A stretch of 64,000 nt of DNA from Diogma glabrata. Lineage: Eukaryota; Arthropoda; Insecta; Diptera; Cylindrotomidae. Positions 20,540-32,416 of this stretch are shown here, piece by piece. Location of the stretch: positions 280,978,346 through 281,042,345 of the forward strand of contig OY856186.1 of assembly GCA_963693315.1 (NCBI GenBank). The letters run 5' to 3'. The notes under the pieces are model-generated. The model saw nothing but the letters and a program-made list of their open reading frames with translations. It did no database searches and was not told the origin of the DNA. The position numbers and the translations under genes were made by a program. Numbering within the stretch: position 1 is the stretch's first letter; each line of letters begins with the position of its first letter.

Positions 20540-23420
20540 AAATAAACTTATATTTGTAGTTGCGGGAAGGAAACATTTTTTTTCAAATACTCACACATTT
20601 AATTTTTGCTTCAAATTTGGTGTTTTCCTTCGTATTAAAAATAACAGTAGATTATTTTACTGAATGGTTTGTCCAGTTATGCAAGTTGTTATGAAACTAT
20701 ATAAAAAAGATAACAAAAAATCCGTTTAGAACGGATCATTGATTGAGCTTATGTCCCCCGTCACAACGTTACTAATAAATAAATAAAAATTTCAGTAAAT
20801 AGTTTGTCTCCTTATCTAACCAAAAATGGGCATTTTAAAGAGTTGTACACGATTGGCTTTTCAACGCCAATAAATAAATTTCTAGAAACAATCCCAATTT
20901 AAAAAACAAGCGACCAAGATTACAATTTGAGGAGAAAATAAAATCGTTAAGAGAAGCCTACAATGAAAACAGCACAAAACAAAAAATGAAAAGTGTGAAA
21001 ACAACAGACACATAAACATATCATTTTTATATTGTTTGTTTTGATAAAAAAAAGGAAATGGAAAATATAATTTCCACTTTATTAACCATTTTGTAGTTAT
21101 TTTTCTCCATAAATATTTATGAGCACATTCGCGAAATATAAATAAAATAAAAAAAAATATCTCTATATTAAATTTTTTTTTATTATGCAGATAGGAAGAA
21201 AACTAATATTTACATATGGAGATACAATAAATATAGTTGGTACTATTCTCGTAGACTGGTTAATGTTATGGTAAATCAGAAAATTCTATGGAAAGAATGA
21301 GATTTGTGATAAAGGATAGTATATATGGTATTCAAATTGCAGCATTTTTATCTTCACCACGATTAAACTGTATTAAAACCGAAAATTTAAATTTCAAATG
21401 AATTTAACATATTTTACACAAGTAATTTCATCTGGTATTAAAAGAAATTAGGGTAATTGTCGTTTGGTCTTTTGGTCATTGAAATCATTTTGGGAAGTAT
21501 TTTTAAGGTTCAACATTGAAAATATCACAAATATTTAATTTTACGAGTTTGCAACTTTAATATGTGTTAAGGACCACTTGTTAGTTTTGCTCGATTTTTA
21601 TATCACAAATCTCTGTAATTCTCGTTTTTTATCTTCTTACACAAAATGAATAAAAATTGAAATATTTCTTACACATATTTTTTATTGTTTTATTTATAAT
21701 AAATTTAAAAATAATACAATAGCTACAAAAATAAAACAACAAAAAATTACCAAGCTTTCAATTCATATGCGCTTCTTTATTTTTTGTTTGTCGAGAGAAC
21801 CAGTAAATATTCTTGCGTTTTTTATTACGCATAATAGAAAATTTGAAAATCTCTAGTTTTTTTTTGTTTTGTTTTGATTTATTATTTTTAATCCTCCTCA
21901 TTTTCAAGATAAAAAATAAAACATAACAGCAAAACCTTTTTTTCTGGTGCCAAAGTTTCTCGATATACTTTTTATATTATACGATACAAACAAAAATTGT
22001 GTGTCGGGTATCGTTTTACATAAAAATTTCTTTTCACAAAAAAATTAGGTAAAATTTTCGATTGTTGTCATTTCCGACACCCCTCTCCACAAAAACATGA
22101 TAAAAATCTGATTCCACTTTGAATCACATTTTACTTTCCTAAACCACTGTCCAAAATTTTTCTAATATTTTTATGTCCATAAAACACTCCAATAAAACAT
22201 AAAAAGAAAAATTGTCGGAAAATGTAGAAAAATTCGATCAATCTTTCTTAAATTTCTTTTATCCACTTTTAATACATTAATATTTTGTCTTTTTCTTTTT
22301 ATTATTTTCTTCATTTTTTTGTTCTTGTATTTTGTTGTTGTTATTTTTCTTTAGTTTTTCTAAGATTTCCTTGAACAATAAATTATATTTTAATTTCCTT
22401 TACATAAATATTATCTGCGACACTAAGAATTAGAAATAATTATTTTGAGATTATGCATAGGCTATGTATATGGGAGAGACTTTATTTCATGGATCGATAG
22501 TTTGAGTTGTGTTTATATAAAATTTGGTGCCAAGAAACGAAAATAAATTTTTTTTGTTCTATCCATAAAAGAAATCGCTTTTGTAGTTGACAGATCTAGC
22601 TTTAAAATCACTGTCACAAGATCTCTAAAAAGAAACACGATCATTACGGTAAGGAAATTGCAGAATATAAGCCGATAAATTTTCGAAGATTTGACGTCGT
22701 TGACTTTATGAACAGCTCTTTCACCTTCAATTATTTACCACGTTAGTCGTATTTTGTTGGCTGATAATACATTTTTATTTTATGACAACAAACCTTGTTG
22801 GGTTTAGTGTTTGACGAGCATTAATACATTGACTTTTTCGATAGCCCAAACGTTTTTGTTTCAGTGTATCTATACTGATATCAATCCATAAAGAGAATAG
22901 AGGTACAGAATTTTAGTGCTTGTCTTGATTTTTTATTCTTTGTTTTATGTTCTGTTAACAGCGCCATGATACAATTGTTTGATAGGCTAAATATTTTCTT
23001 TGAATATGTTTTTCGCAAAGTAATTTTCAGAGAGCGCTTCTGTTGACTGAATTCAATGTACATTCGAAGTTTACAAAGTGTACAGAGATTTTGATGGGAC
23101 CCAAAATATTTTGGAATTTTCAAATAAAAATTTGGATTTTTTTTCGCCAATTCTGCAACAAACTTTTCCCGCATGCAAAATAAAGTTTCAGAAAGGAGCA
23201 TAAAATGGACATAGTAAATAAACATAGTATTTTATTTATATACAAATTAAAACAAATAAATATGTGGAAAAAGGGAAATAAATTATATTTTTGTTGTTGT
23301 AGGAATAGATTTATTGCTACTCTTCTGACTCCGTTTATAGATTTAGAAACTATGTTATACTCTCTAAGAGTCTTTCCTACTATAAGTCTGTTACCTTTTC
23401 GAAAAATTTAAATAGATGGG
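20540..23420. other. AT-rich DNA, no gene seen
   Basis: Short frames only; the minus frame at 22881-23225 (114 codons) has no family motif. No terminal repeats or RNA genes were recognised. Confidence 0.5.
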
Positions 23421-23830
23421 TGCCATCATGTGGTGTGTCCTCACAGTCAGGCAGTTTTTTTTTTTTTTTTAATAAAATGTGTTGTGTAATAGGGTTTAGA
23501 ATATGTGTCACAACAACACATAAATACCTTTTAAGACCTAGGTCTAGACCTGGGTTCCACAACAACTGGCGTTCTAAGGTGTAGATTAACGCTTTTTTTA
23601 AACATCTGTCGGTTGAAGCCACGTGAGACTAAGTGTTCCGGCAAACTATTCCATTTGTACGCAGTTCGGACAAAGAAGTCTCTCTGCTATCTGCCAGTAT
23701 GACAGCGCGGGATCTTTACCGTTTCACTGGTTGCGGCAGCCAATTGCCGAGTAAAACGGGGGTAAGAATAAGTTTGAGGCATGATACCCATCATTTTGCT
23801 GCCAAATAAGATGGCAATGTGACAGTGAAA
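23420..23830 (-). pseudogene. 5'-truncated LINE 3' end with poly-A
   Basis: The minus strand reads FVRTAYKWNSLPEHLVSRGF, NRQMFKKSVNLHL, then a short tail to a stop. The pattern RT..LWNSLP....... FK..V...L is the usual C-terminus of Jockey/CR1-type ORF2. A 3' UTR follows and ends in a poly-A, seen as a T run at about 23454-23470 on the plus strand. A diverged relative of the 3' UTR is at 38488-38590. No target duplication was found. Confidence 0.7.
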
Positions 23831-23842
23831 ATTCATTTAATT

Positions 23843-23973
23843 CATTGAATTATTTGTGATATAACATCACTCCGATGGACGTTATCCAATCATGAATAAT
23901 AAGACTAAATCCAACAATATATGGTGTGCAATCTATGAAAAAATTGTTTTGCTATCCACACAATTGTCGATCA
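23843..23973 (+). repeat. Direct repeat copy 1 (130 bp)
   Basis: It shares ATTGAATTATTTGTGATATA, ACGTTATCC.ATCATGA, AATAATAAGACT and CAATATATGGTGTGCAAT with 24295-24450, in the same orientation. Confidence 0.7.
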
Positions 23974-24294
23974 ATCTAGTTTCGAACAAACAAATTTTTT
24001 ATTAAACTTAAAAAGTTTATCATTCACATCAGGGCTAGCCGACTAGATAAACTACCAAAATAAGTGAACGCTTATAAACCAAAGTTGGTCCACTGTTCTA
24101 GCGAAGTGTAAAATACCAAAAAACTTTCAAAAACATATATTTATGAGATTAAGGTTTAGTCAATTTAATTCTCTAGTTGATCACTATTGTTGTTTTACTC
24201 TAACCAAGTTATAATTAAATAACAAACTTGTATCGGCGAGAAGAAGATGACCCGTCTTCACTTCTGTCTGTCGACACATTATCTACAATTAATT

Positions 24295-24450
24295 CAATGA
24301 ATTATTTGTGATATAACGTCACTCTTACGGAAGTTATCCCATCATGAGACTGATGAGACCGATGAGACCGAATAATAAGACTGAATCTAACAATATATGG
24401 TGTGCAATTTATGAAAGATTTGTTTGCTGTCCGTACAGTTTTCCATAAAA
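24295..24450 (+). repeat. Direct repeat copy 2
   Basis: Same sequence as 23843-23973, plus an extra run of GATGAGACC-type units (about 24348-24370). The 320 bp between the copies show no coding sequence. The copies could be short terminal repeats of an element or a segmental duplication. Confidence 0.7.
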
Positions 24451-24459
24451 AATTCTAGT

Positions 24460-25010
24460 TTTTTTCAAAATTCTAAAAATATTACAAAAATTTTAAAAAA
24501 ATTAAAAAAACAAACTTTCTCCAGTTATTCAAAACTACTCCAAAAATAACAAAAAAAAATTTAAACTTTTTCAAAATTCTAAAACTGTTCCGAAAATGCT
24601 TACAATCAAAAATTGAAGCTTTTTTCAAAATTCCAAAAATTTTCCAAAAATTATAACAAATTCAAAAATGTTCATGTTCAATTACATTTCATGTCATACA
24701 AATAATTAATTTTATTTTTTTCCCAAAAATTGGGTTAAAAAATAAATGAAAATCATTCTTTTGACACACTTGACAACTTTTTTTGTCAAATCTAGAATGC
24801 AATTCCCTAGTTTTTGGCCTCACATACTAATCCCGACCATCAAGATTTCTCCAAATTCAATGTTACTACTCATTATCATTTTAAATGAACGTTTTTTTAG
24901 CAAAAAATATGCAAATTTCTTTGTTTTGACACTTTCGGTACAGTTATCGAACACAACGTTCTTTCAGATCTGTCCGGATCAGACAGACGTACATTTTTTT
25001 TCACTTTTTT
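24460..25010 (+). repeat. Dispersed repeat K (copy 1)
   Basis: This segment is rich in TTCAAAATTCYAAAAATATT, followed by CATTTCATGTCATACAAATA, TTTTGACACACTTGACAA and CATCAAGATTTCTCCA. The same succession occurs at 63000-63970, where the middle part is tandemly multiplied. Confidence 0.65.
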
Positions 25011-25220
25011 AGAATAAGGAGGTCCTAAAACTTCGAGAAACGTCAAAAAAGGAAGGGGGTAAGAATTTCACTTTTGGTTTGAGAATTACTTAGGTTTTTC
25101 AGACTGAAGTAATGTAATTCCTTATTAGCGCATATAAAAAATACGAGATTCTTTCTTTGTATATTTGAAAATTATGCTAATTCGCTACAGTATGAACAAA
25201 TTGTAATTATCTAATTGCAG

Positions 25221-25389
25221 TAAAATGTGAAAGTTCATTGAAACTTTTTTGCTTTATTTTAATTTTAATTTAACCCAATGAAATTCCCTACAATGTAATG
25301 GCATCATTCAATTTGACCAATCACATTTGAATTATACTAATAACAAATAATTATACGTCTGGCCTACTGCGAGATCAGTTAATTATCAA
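25221..25389 (+). repeat. MITE G, right end (partial copy 1)
   Basis: It matches the right half of the G copy at 29117-29515 (CATCATTCAATTT, AATTATACTAATAACAAATA, TATACGTCTGGCCTACTG) and ends GATCAGTTAATTAT. Its left half is absent. Confidence 0.65.
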
Positions 25390-25398
25390 ATAATTATA

Positions 25399-25406
25399 AA
25401 AATAAT
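25399..25406. repeat. Target-site duplication, left (MITE F)
   Basis: AAAATAAT, matching GAAATAAT at 29113-29120 in 7 of 8 positions. Confidence 0.55.
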
Positions 25407-26457
25407 CAGAGTTGTGCATTTTCATGTAAAGAATAATTCTTTACATTTTTATGTAAAGAATTAGTAAAGAATAGTTTTTTACGTAAAGCATATAAAAAAT
25501 ATAAAGATTGAGTAATAAATGTAAAGAATTTTACTTTCAAGTGATTTTTACAGCTCCTTTAAGAAGACAAAACTTGTGCCCATTACCAACAATGGTAATA
25601 CAAATTTTGAATTGAAAAGAATTACGAATTTCGGTCTCTATAAAATTTTTTCCCGCTTTAATCGTAGAAAAATCAAAGATTGGAAATCATAAATTATGTA
25701 TTAAAATTTAAAACTTATTACAATAAAATTAACAATTTAACTACAATAACATCAATTTGTTGAATACGACATACATGACTAGCTTGATTTACAATAGCAA
25801 TTATTTTCAGTATACAAATTATCAAAGACATGCTTTACCTGTCAATTGATAAAATGAAGAATGTCCGAACCCAAGTTTTCAACAATTCAACTTTAGAATT
25901 TAGATTAAAGAAAATGTTTGTTGAGATGTCACATATATAAGCTATCTTTGTATTCAAAAACAAATGTTATTTTTACAATTTTAGTTGTAGAGTAACGTTT
26001 GAGTTTAGTTTGAGATTAAATTTAAAATTTATTTTTAGTATCAACTCAAACGACTCGACTCGTTTTGGTTTGAGTCGATACTAAAAATAAATTTTAAATT
26101 TAATCTCAAACTTGTTAAAATATAAACAAACAATTTCACGATACCAGATATATCGAATTTATGAAATCAATCATTTTTTTGTACAACTAAAATAACATTT
26201 GTTTTTGAATAGCTTATATATGTGACATCTCAACAAACATTTTCTTTAATCTAAATTCTAAAGTTGAATGGTTGAAAACTTAGGTTCGGCCATTCTTCAT
26301 TTTATCAATTGACAGGTAAAGCATGTCTTTGATAATTTGTATACTGAAAATAATTGCTATTGTTAATCAAGCTTGTTATATGTGTCGTATTCAACAAATT
26401 GATGTTATTGTAGTTAAATTGTTAATTTTATTGTAATAAGTTCTAAATTTTAATACA

Positions 26458-26460
26458 TAA
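26458..26460. repeat. 3-bp target duplication, left (CACTA-like element)
   Basis: TAA, repeated at 28718-28720. The other F copies read ACATAATTT or ACATCATTT without interruption here, so the empty site is visible inside this window. Confidence 0.7.
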
Positions 26461-28717
26461 CACTAGTTTACAAATTTTGAACTTTTTTTGTCTCCCTGAA
26501 TAAAACTCAACTTTTCTTATGGATTTGAACCTCCTGAATACGAATATCATATTCATTTTTTTTGGTTAGCTCTTGTTTTTGAGATATTCACGAAAAACCA
26601 ATTTTTTTGGTGATCAAAAATGTTGTTTCGGTTTTTGGGTCTCATATTTTACAAAACAAACAAATAAAATATATTAATGAAACATATGCATAGTAAACAT
26701 GCCAACAAACATTTTGAGCTATATTTTGTAAAAATCCATTAAGGATTCTGGAAGTTAAAGTCCAAAAAAGTTGAAAAAATACGAAAAATTCACGTTTTTT
26801 TTCAAATTTTTCCATTTTCAACACCATAAGTTTTGAGCAACTAAAGACACTAATTTTTTTTAATTTCTTGGAGCCTATAGACGCTTCAATTTTCTTTCCT
26901 TTATGCTAAAAGATACGAATATTGGTGCAGTTTTCACCAAGTTATTTAAGTTTTCCCAAAGAAAGTCAAAACTCAAAATTTGGAATAAAAATTTAACTTT
27001 AAGAATAATTTAAATTCTGCAACATAATTGATTTATATAAGTGAGATAAAGTTATTTAGATAAGTTCCTTTCGTAGTAGATCTAGCTCCTCCCACTTCGG
27101 ACTTATTTAAGGAGTTGGAAAATATCAGTTAGTTGATTATGAAATGTCTTTTTTTGACAAAAGTTGTATTTTGTTTGTATATGATTTTTCTCGAAATTGA
27201 GACTTTTTTTGTGAAGTTTTTTGACATGATCTAGCTTCTCCTACCTCGGACTTATCTTAGGAGTTGGAAAATATCAGTTAGTTGATTATAAAATGTCTTT
27301 TTCTGACAAAATTTGTATTTTATTTGTATATGATTTTTCTGTAAAAGGAGATTTTTTTGTGAAGTTTTTTGACATGATCTAGCTCCTCTCACCTATGATT
27401 TAATTTAGGAGTTGAAAAATATCAGTTTGTTGATTGTGAAATGTCCTTTTTTGACAAAGTTTGTATTTTATTTGTATATGATTTTTCTCGAAATTGAGAT
27501 TTTTTTAGTGATGTTTTTGGACATGATCTATCTCCTCCCAGCTCGGATTCATTTTAGGAGTTGGAAAATATCAGTTAGTAATGAAGATAGGCAGTGCTTA
27601 TAAATGGGGTGATTCTTTTAGCAGCATGTATTATGTAGCTTCCATAAATAAAACAAAATGAATTTGGGCTATTTTTACACTTGAAACTTCTTGACGACGC
27701 CATTTAAATAAACTTGATTTTACACTTTAAAAAGAAACCTCTTTAAACTAATTAAACAAAAGTTGGGAAAACCGAAAAACTATTAAAAAGGAGAAGTAAT
27801 TGCTTTCTTAAATTAAACTTAAAATGATCATAAACGTAAAGAGTAACACAAGGTGGGCGGTGATAGAAAAAAAATTACATTATCAAAAAACAAAAAAAAA
27901 GAGAAAAAAGAAAAGAAACAAACCTTACAGGTATTAATAGACATAAATAGGGGCTTAACTTTAAGGTTCTTGAACCAACTTAAATAGTTCTGATGTTATG
28001 ATGTTTTGCCTCTCCTCACAATTATCTTTTGTTTATATTTTTCTATATACGTCTCATATCGATCTAATACCCAACTTCGAAAACAAAAATGGAAATTATA
28101 CTTTACTATTTTAAAATAATTTTTTACTGATGTTTGAGAACGACTGAACTTATAAAATTATTATTTATGGCACAATAAATTAAGTTAAAAATTATTTTTT
28201 CCAAATTTTGACAGTTTTGACTTTCTTTGGAAAAACTTGAATAACTTGGTGCGAACTGCACCAATATTCGTGTTTTTTAACGTAAAAGAAAGAAAATTGA
28301 AGCGTCTATAGGCTCCAAGAAATTAAAAAAAACTAGTGCCTTTGTTTGTTCAAAATTTATGGCGTTGAAAATGGAAAAATTAGAAAAAAACGTGAATTTT
28401 TCGTATTTTTTCAACTTTTTTCTACTGTAACTTCCAGAATCCTTAATGGATTTTTACAAAATATAGCTCAAAATGTTTGTTGATATATTTACTATACACT
28501 TGTTTCATTAACATTTTTAATTTGTTGGTTTTGTAAAATATGAGTCCCAAAAACCGAAACAACATTTTTGATCACCAAAAAAAATTGTTTTTCGTGAATA
28601 TCTCAAAAACAAGAGTTAACAAAAAAAATTAATTATGATATTCGTGTTCAGGAGGTCCAAATCTATAAGAAAAGTTGGGTTTTACTTCTAAACGGAGATT
28701 TTTCTTGTAAACTAGTG
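26461..28717. mobile_element. Non-autonomous CACTA-like element, 2257 bp
   Basis: It starts CACTAGTTTACAA and ends with the exact reverse complement. The inverted arms are about 0.5 kb (26461-27005 and 28205-28717). They share AACTTTTCTTAT, GGTGATCAAAAATGTTGTTT and many longer matches, with divergence. A 3-bp TAA duplication flanks it. CACTA ends with a 3-bp duplication are the hallmark of the CACTA/EnSpm superfamily. The middle carries a 149-bp tandem array (27066-27585) and about 600 bp of unassigned AT-rich DNA. No transposase motif was found. Confidence 0.75.
27066..27585 (+). repeat. 149-bp tandem array, 3.5 units
   Basis: The word TCTAGCTYCT recurs at 27081, 27230 and 27379, and as TCTATCTCCT at 27527, giving periods of 149, 149 and 148. 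Each unit includes GGAGTTGGAAAATATCAGTT, GAAATGTC.TTTTTTGACAA and TTTGTATATGATTTTTCT. Confidence 0.85.
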
Positions 28718-28720
28718 TAA
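28718..28720. repeat. 3-bp target duplication, right (CACTA-like element)
   Basis: TAA, identical to 26458-26460. Confidence 0.7.
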
Positions 28721-29112
28721 TTTATGATTTTCAATCCTTGCTTTTTCTATGATTAAAGCGGGAAAATATTTTATAGAGACCGAAATTCGTAATTCTTTTC
28801 AATTCAAAATTTATATTACCATTGTTGAAATCGGGCACAAGCTTTGTCTTAAAGGAGCTATAAAAAACATTATTCAAATGATAAATATAATAAAGACTGA
28901 CTTAAAAACTATGATTAGGTATTTAGGGATTTGAGTTTCATTTTAAATTATATATTAATCTAATGAGAAAATTGGCACATCTTTTTAGGTTATTTCAGCA
29001 TCATTTACATTCTTTAGATTCTTTACAATGATTTTTGGACATGTAAAGAATGAATTCTTAACATGTAAAGAATTACGTAAATTACTTTTTGTAAAGAAAT
29101 TGCACAACACTG

Positions 29113-29120
29113 GAAATAAT
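29113..29120. repeat. Target-site duplication, right (MITE F)
   Basis: GAAATAAT; see 25399-25406. Confidence 0.55.
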
Positions 29121-29515
29121 TAACTGATATCGCAGTAGGCCAGACGTATAGTTCATAAAATATATATATAAAGAAATGAAAAATTGCAAAACATTTTCTA
29201 AACGAAGTAACCTCGTTCGGTGATAAATTCTCATAATTTTTTGGAAAATTCCTCAAACAAGTGGTATTGATAATAGCCCTCAGCCTACGGCCTCGTGCTA
29301 TTATCAATATATGTACTTGCTTTCGAAATTTTTGCAAAAAATTATTTCGAATTATCACCGCCCTTGGGAAATTACTACTGAAAATTTTTTGCCTTAATTT
29401 TATTTTAATTTAAACTAATGAAATTCTCCTTGTAATGACATCATTCAATTTCACCAATAACATTTGAATTATACTAATAACAAATAGTTATACGTCCGGC
29501 CTACTGGGATATTAA
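29117..29515. mobile_element. MITE G, full copy
   Basis: The left end reads TTAACTGATATCGCAGTAGG then CCAGACGTATA. The right end is its complement (TATACGTCCGGCCTACTG). Inside is a second inverted pair, GTTCGGTGATAAATTC against GAATTATCACCGCCCTTGG, and a loop hairpin TTGATAATAGC...GCTATTATCAA. TTAA sits at the outer edge of the left end and at the end of copy 1, so TTAA targeting (piggyBac-like) is possible but unproven. Confidence 0.65.
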
Positions 29516-29536
29516 AATTTATTAATCTTATTTTGA

Positions 29537-29820
29537 AATAATTAACTGATATCACAGTAGGCCAACGTATTATTCATAAAAACTATATAAATAAATGAAA
29601 ATTGCAAAAAAATTTTCTAAACGAATTCCCCTCGTTCGTTGATAAATTCTCATAATTTTTTTGAAAAATTCCTCAAGCAAGTGGTATTGATAAAAGCCCT
29701 CGGTCTACGGCCTCGTGCTTTTATCAATAAACTTGTTTTCGAAGTTTTTGGCAAAAAATTATTTCGAATTATCACCGCCCTTGGGAAATTACAACTGACA
29801 ATATTTTAAAAACTTAATGT
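29537..29820. repeat. MITE G, third copy (right-truncated)
   Basis: Repeats the left 280 bp of 29117-29515 in the same orientation (ATTAACTGATATCACAGTAG, ACGAATTCCCCTCGTTCG, TTGATAAAAGC hairpin, ATTATCACCGCCCTTGGG). The right end is missing. Confidence 0.7.
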
Positions 29821-29829
29821 GCAATCTTA

Positions 29830-32410
29830 GTTAGATTTTTGCCACGAAGTATTAGAACAAATGGGTAGAATGGAAAACTTGAATGGAAAACGATGTCAGG
29901 CCAGAGTTAATGACTAATTTACGTGGTTTAAGGTCCGTGAGGTCTATTTATGGTGGATATATCACATTAACTTTAAAATGCATACAATCTTCGTCGTTAT
30001 CTTAAAAGAAAAATTCTACAACAAACACTATAATTTTTCTTTTGTAAAATTTAAAATTATTTGTCGTAAACCAACAAAAAATTGATGATCAAATAATAAA
30101 TTTATTCAAAATATTATATAGCTAAAAACTCTTAAATAAATTAAAAAATTTAAAAAAAACACACTTCTTGAAAAACGAACTAAAAAGTAAGAAAAAATAT
30201 TTGCATTGATACAATGTTTATGTTGCAAAGAAACAAACGATTTGTTCGTACAATTTACAAACATTATGTCTTTTATGCTTATATTTTATTTCAAATTGCA
30301 AAAGGAAAAAAAATATTTACATAATATTTGATACATCTTAACAAATATGTAAACATTAGATTTTTGATTTAGTATCTTTGATAAATAAACAGTTTTCACT
30401 TCTCATTTTTTACATTAAATTAAAGTGAGGGACGAACTCAATATAGAAGAGCATCAAATGTACGCAAAATTTGTAAACATTAGTATATATTAATATCTAA
30501 CAAGGCATTATAAATTTTGGTTCGCTTTCTACACGGACTGCGCCACCCACACAACCTGTTAAAGCAAATTTTTTATTTAATTTTTAGCTCGTTTTCGAAA
30601 AAGTGTGTTTTCAAATTTTTTTTAGTTTTTTTTTATCTTTAATCCATGAACTTTCCGTTAGTGCTTTCAGTCCTAGTGCTAGTCCTATCGCAACGATGAT
30701 ATAGTACTGAAAACAGTCGCACCATTTATTGGATTTTTTAAAGACTATAATTATACTCTGAAGATATTTTATACACTGGAATAGCTGCAGTAAGATATTG
30801 CTGTTCAATGTGATATCTTAGGTTATGTGATATATTATCCTAGTGGTACCCTAGTTTTTGGTGTAAAGATATAAAATTTAGTAAAATTGCTGAAAGATGT
30901 GTATTTAATATTAAATATTAGAAGGACATCATGTGACATTGTATCAAATTATTTGATATGTCATGTGCTACTGATATTGTTTCGACCACAAGGTCGGTTT
31001 TCACTCAGACCATCTCTGATTTGATTTTATATTGTGTGAATGTTTGTCTTATGTTCTAAGCTGAGCCCACGTTGGTATGGAGCCTAATTATTTAACTTTT
31101 TGTTTGCAATTTCAACTTCTTCCTTCGAAAATATAACATCCAATATGAGGTCCCTAAAAACTGATTTGATTCTTTTCATTTTTTAAACTTTTCCATCAGA
31201 GAGGACATCACGTGTTAAAATTTCTTTACTTAATTTATTTTTAGAAAAATTGTTGAAATTAGAGTGAAAGCTACAATTCCCACTCTTGTTAAAATGTATG
31301 TAGGATTTCTTCTCGATTTTTATTTGATAATGAAATTGCTTCAAACTCTCATTGTTACGATATGTTAGAGAAAAATCCTGGACTTTAAATGTGGTGCTGT
31401 GCAGTATGTAATTAATTGTTACTATATATACTCGGGTAAAAGGAAGCTACGGGATCAAAACTGGAGCAAGCCTGTGCAACAACTTTTGGGGTTTGGGTAA
31501 GGCTTAGCATTTTCCAACGCCCTAAACTTGGACTAAGTTTGGACTGAAGTCTGACAAATCAAATTTAGACCAAGTCTGGCAAATTAGTGGCTCTTCATCA
31601 CGATTAGTGGTTAAGAATGGGGAATTATAATCAAATTCGGTAATGCACAGATCATTCTAGTCAATATGTATATACTTCCGTCTACCAATACGCAGCTATG
31701 TTTTAGGTTTTGAGCTGCATATTTAACCCCTTATTATTTTATAATTAAGAATATATCTTACACTTCAGTTTGTCTTTGCTAACACATCATTAATGCCGAT
31801 GGCATAGTTGTGTGATGTAATTTTTAACTCTTAATTGTAATGTTATTTAATTTATTTATTTTTTAAATGACTTCACACATTTTTGACTATATGTAATATC
31901 AAAAACATATATAATTGCTCCTCACTGCCAGCTTTGCAATCATAATGAGGACCAGACCCATCGCTATATTTTCGGTCAGAATTTTTCCATTTCTCTATTG
32001 TCATGAAATTGTTATTAAATTTTTCAGTTCAATCAGTTCGGAACTAAGCGGGAAAGAAAACAGGGATAAATGCAAACATTTGAAATTATAGGAAAACTTT
32101 GCGGTGAAAAATTCTAAAACAAATTTATAATGAATTCTGAAAAAAGGCCATTTAAATTGAAGTTCTTGTTGTATGCAAGATACCTATTTGCTTTTTCCTT
32201 TGCTTCGCAAGTACAATGTTTACAAACATCTTCTTAAACTCGATCCGATCTCATACCACCCCTGATAGAGAATTGTTATTTAAGTATATCAAGAAAGAAC
32301 CGGAGTGTATACATGCGAATGTGAAGATCGTAATATTGTTGCATTAATCACAATCAACATAAACAAATGGTAGCAGAGAATGGAGAGATATATCAACACT
32401 TCTCTTTAAT
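29830..32410. other. AT-rich DNA; one inverted-repeat segment
   Basis: A 50-60-bp imperfect inverted repeat brackets 30128-30625 (TTTAAAAAAAACACACTTCT against its counterpart near 30600). Three TGTAAACATTAG-type words lie between. This may be a MITE. The rest of the stretch, including a somewhat more GC-rich part at 31430-31640, gave no recognisable gene. Confidence 0.4.
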
Positions 32411-32416
32411 ATTCTC

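Larger units (their letters stand above)
25407..29112. mobile_element. Foldback hAT-type MITE F (interrupted by a CACTA-like element)
   Basis: The ends are CAGAGTTGTGCA (25407) and, reversed, CAGTGTTGTGCA (29112), with an 8-bp near-perfect duplication; CAGTGTTG ends and 8-bp duplications fit hAT. The element is a giant hairpin. The left arm (25407-26050) and right arm share sequence around a core inverted repeat at 26008-26111 with a 20-nt centre. The right arm is broken at 26460 by a 2.26-kb insertion and resumes at 28718. Without the insertion the element is about 1.45 kb. There is no transposase. Another copy of one arm is at 32417-33255. Confidence 0.75.

Noticed and set aside
24345..24375. 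CTGATGAG...GACCGAA resembling a hammerhead core
   Set aside because: It lies in a GATGAGACC micro-repeat, the 3' core reads GAAT not GAAA, and no stem I partner is present.
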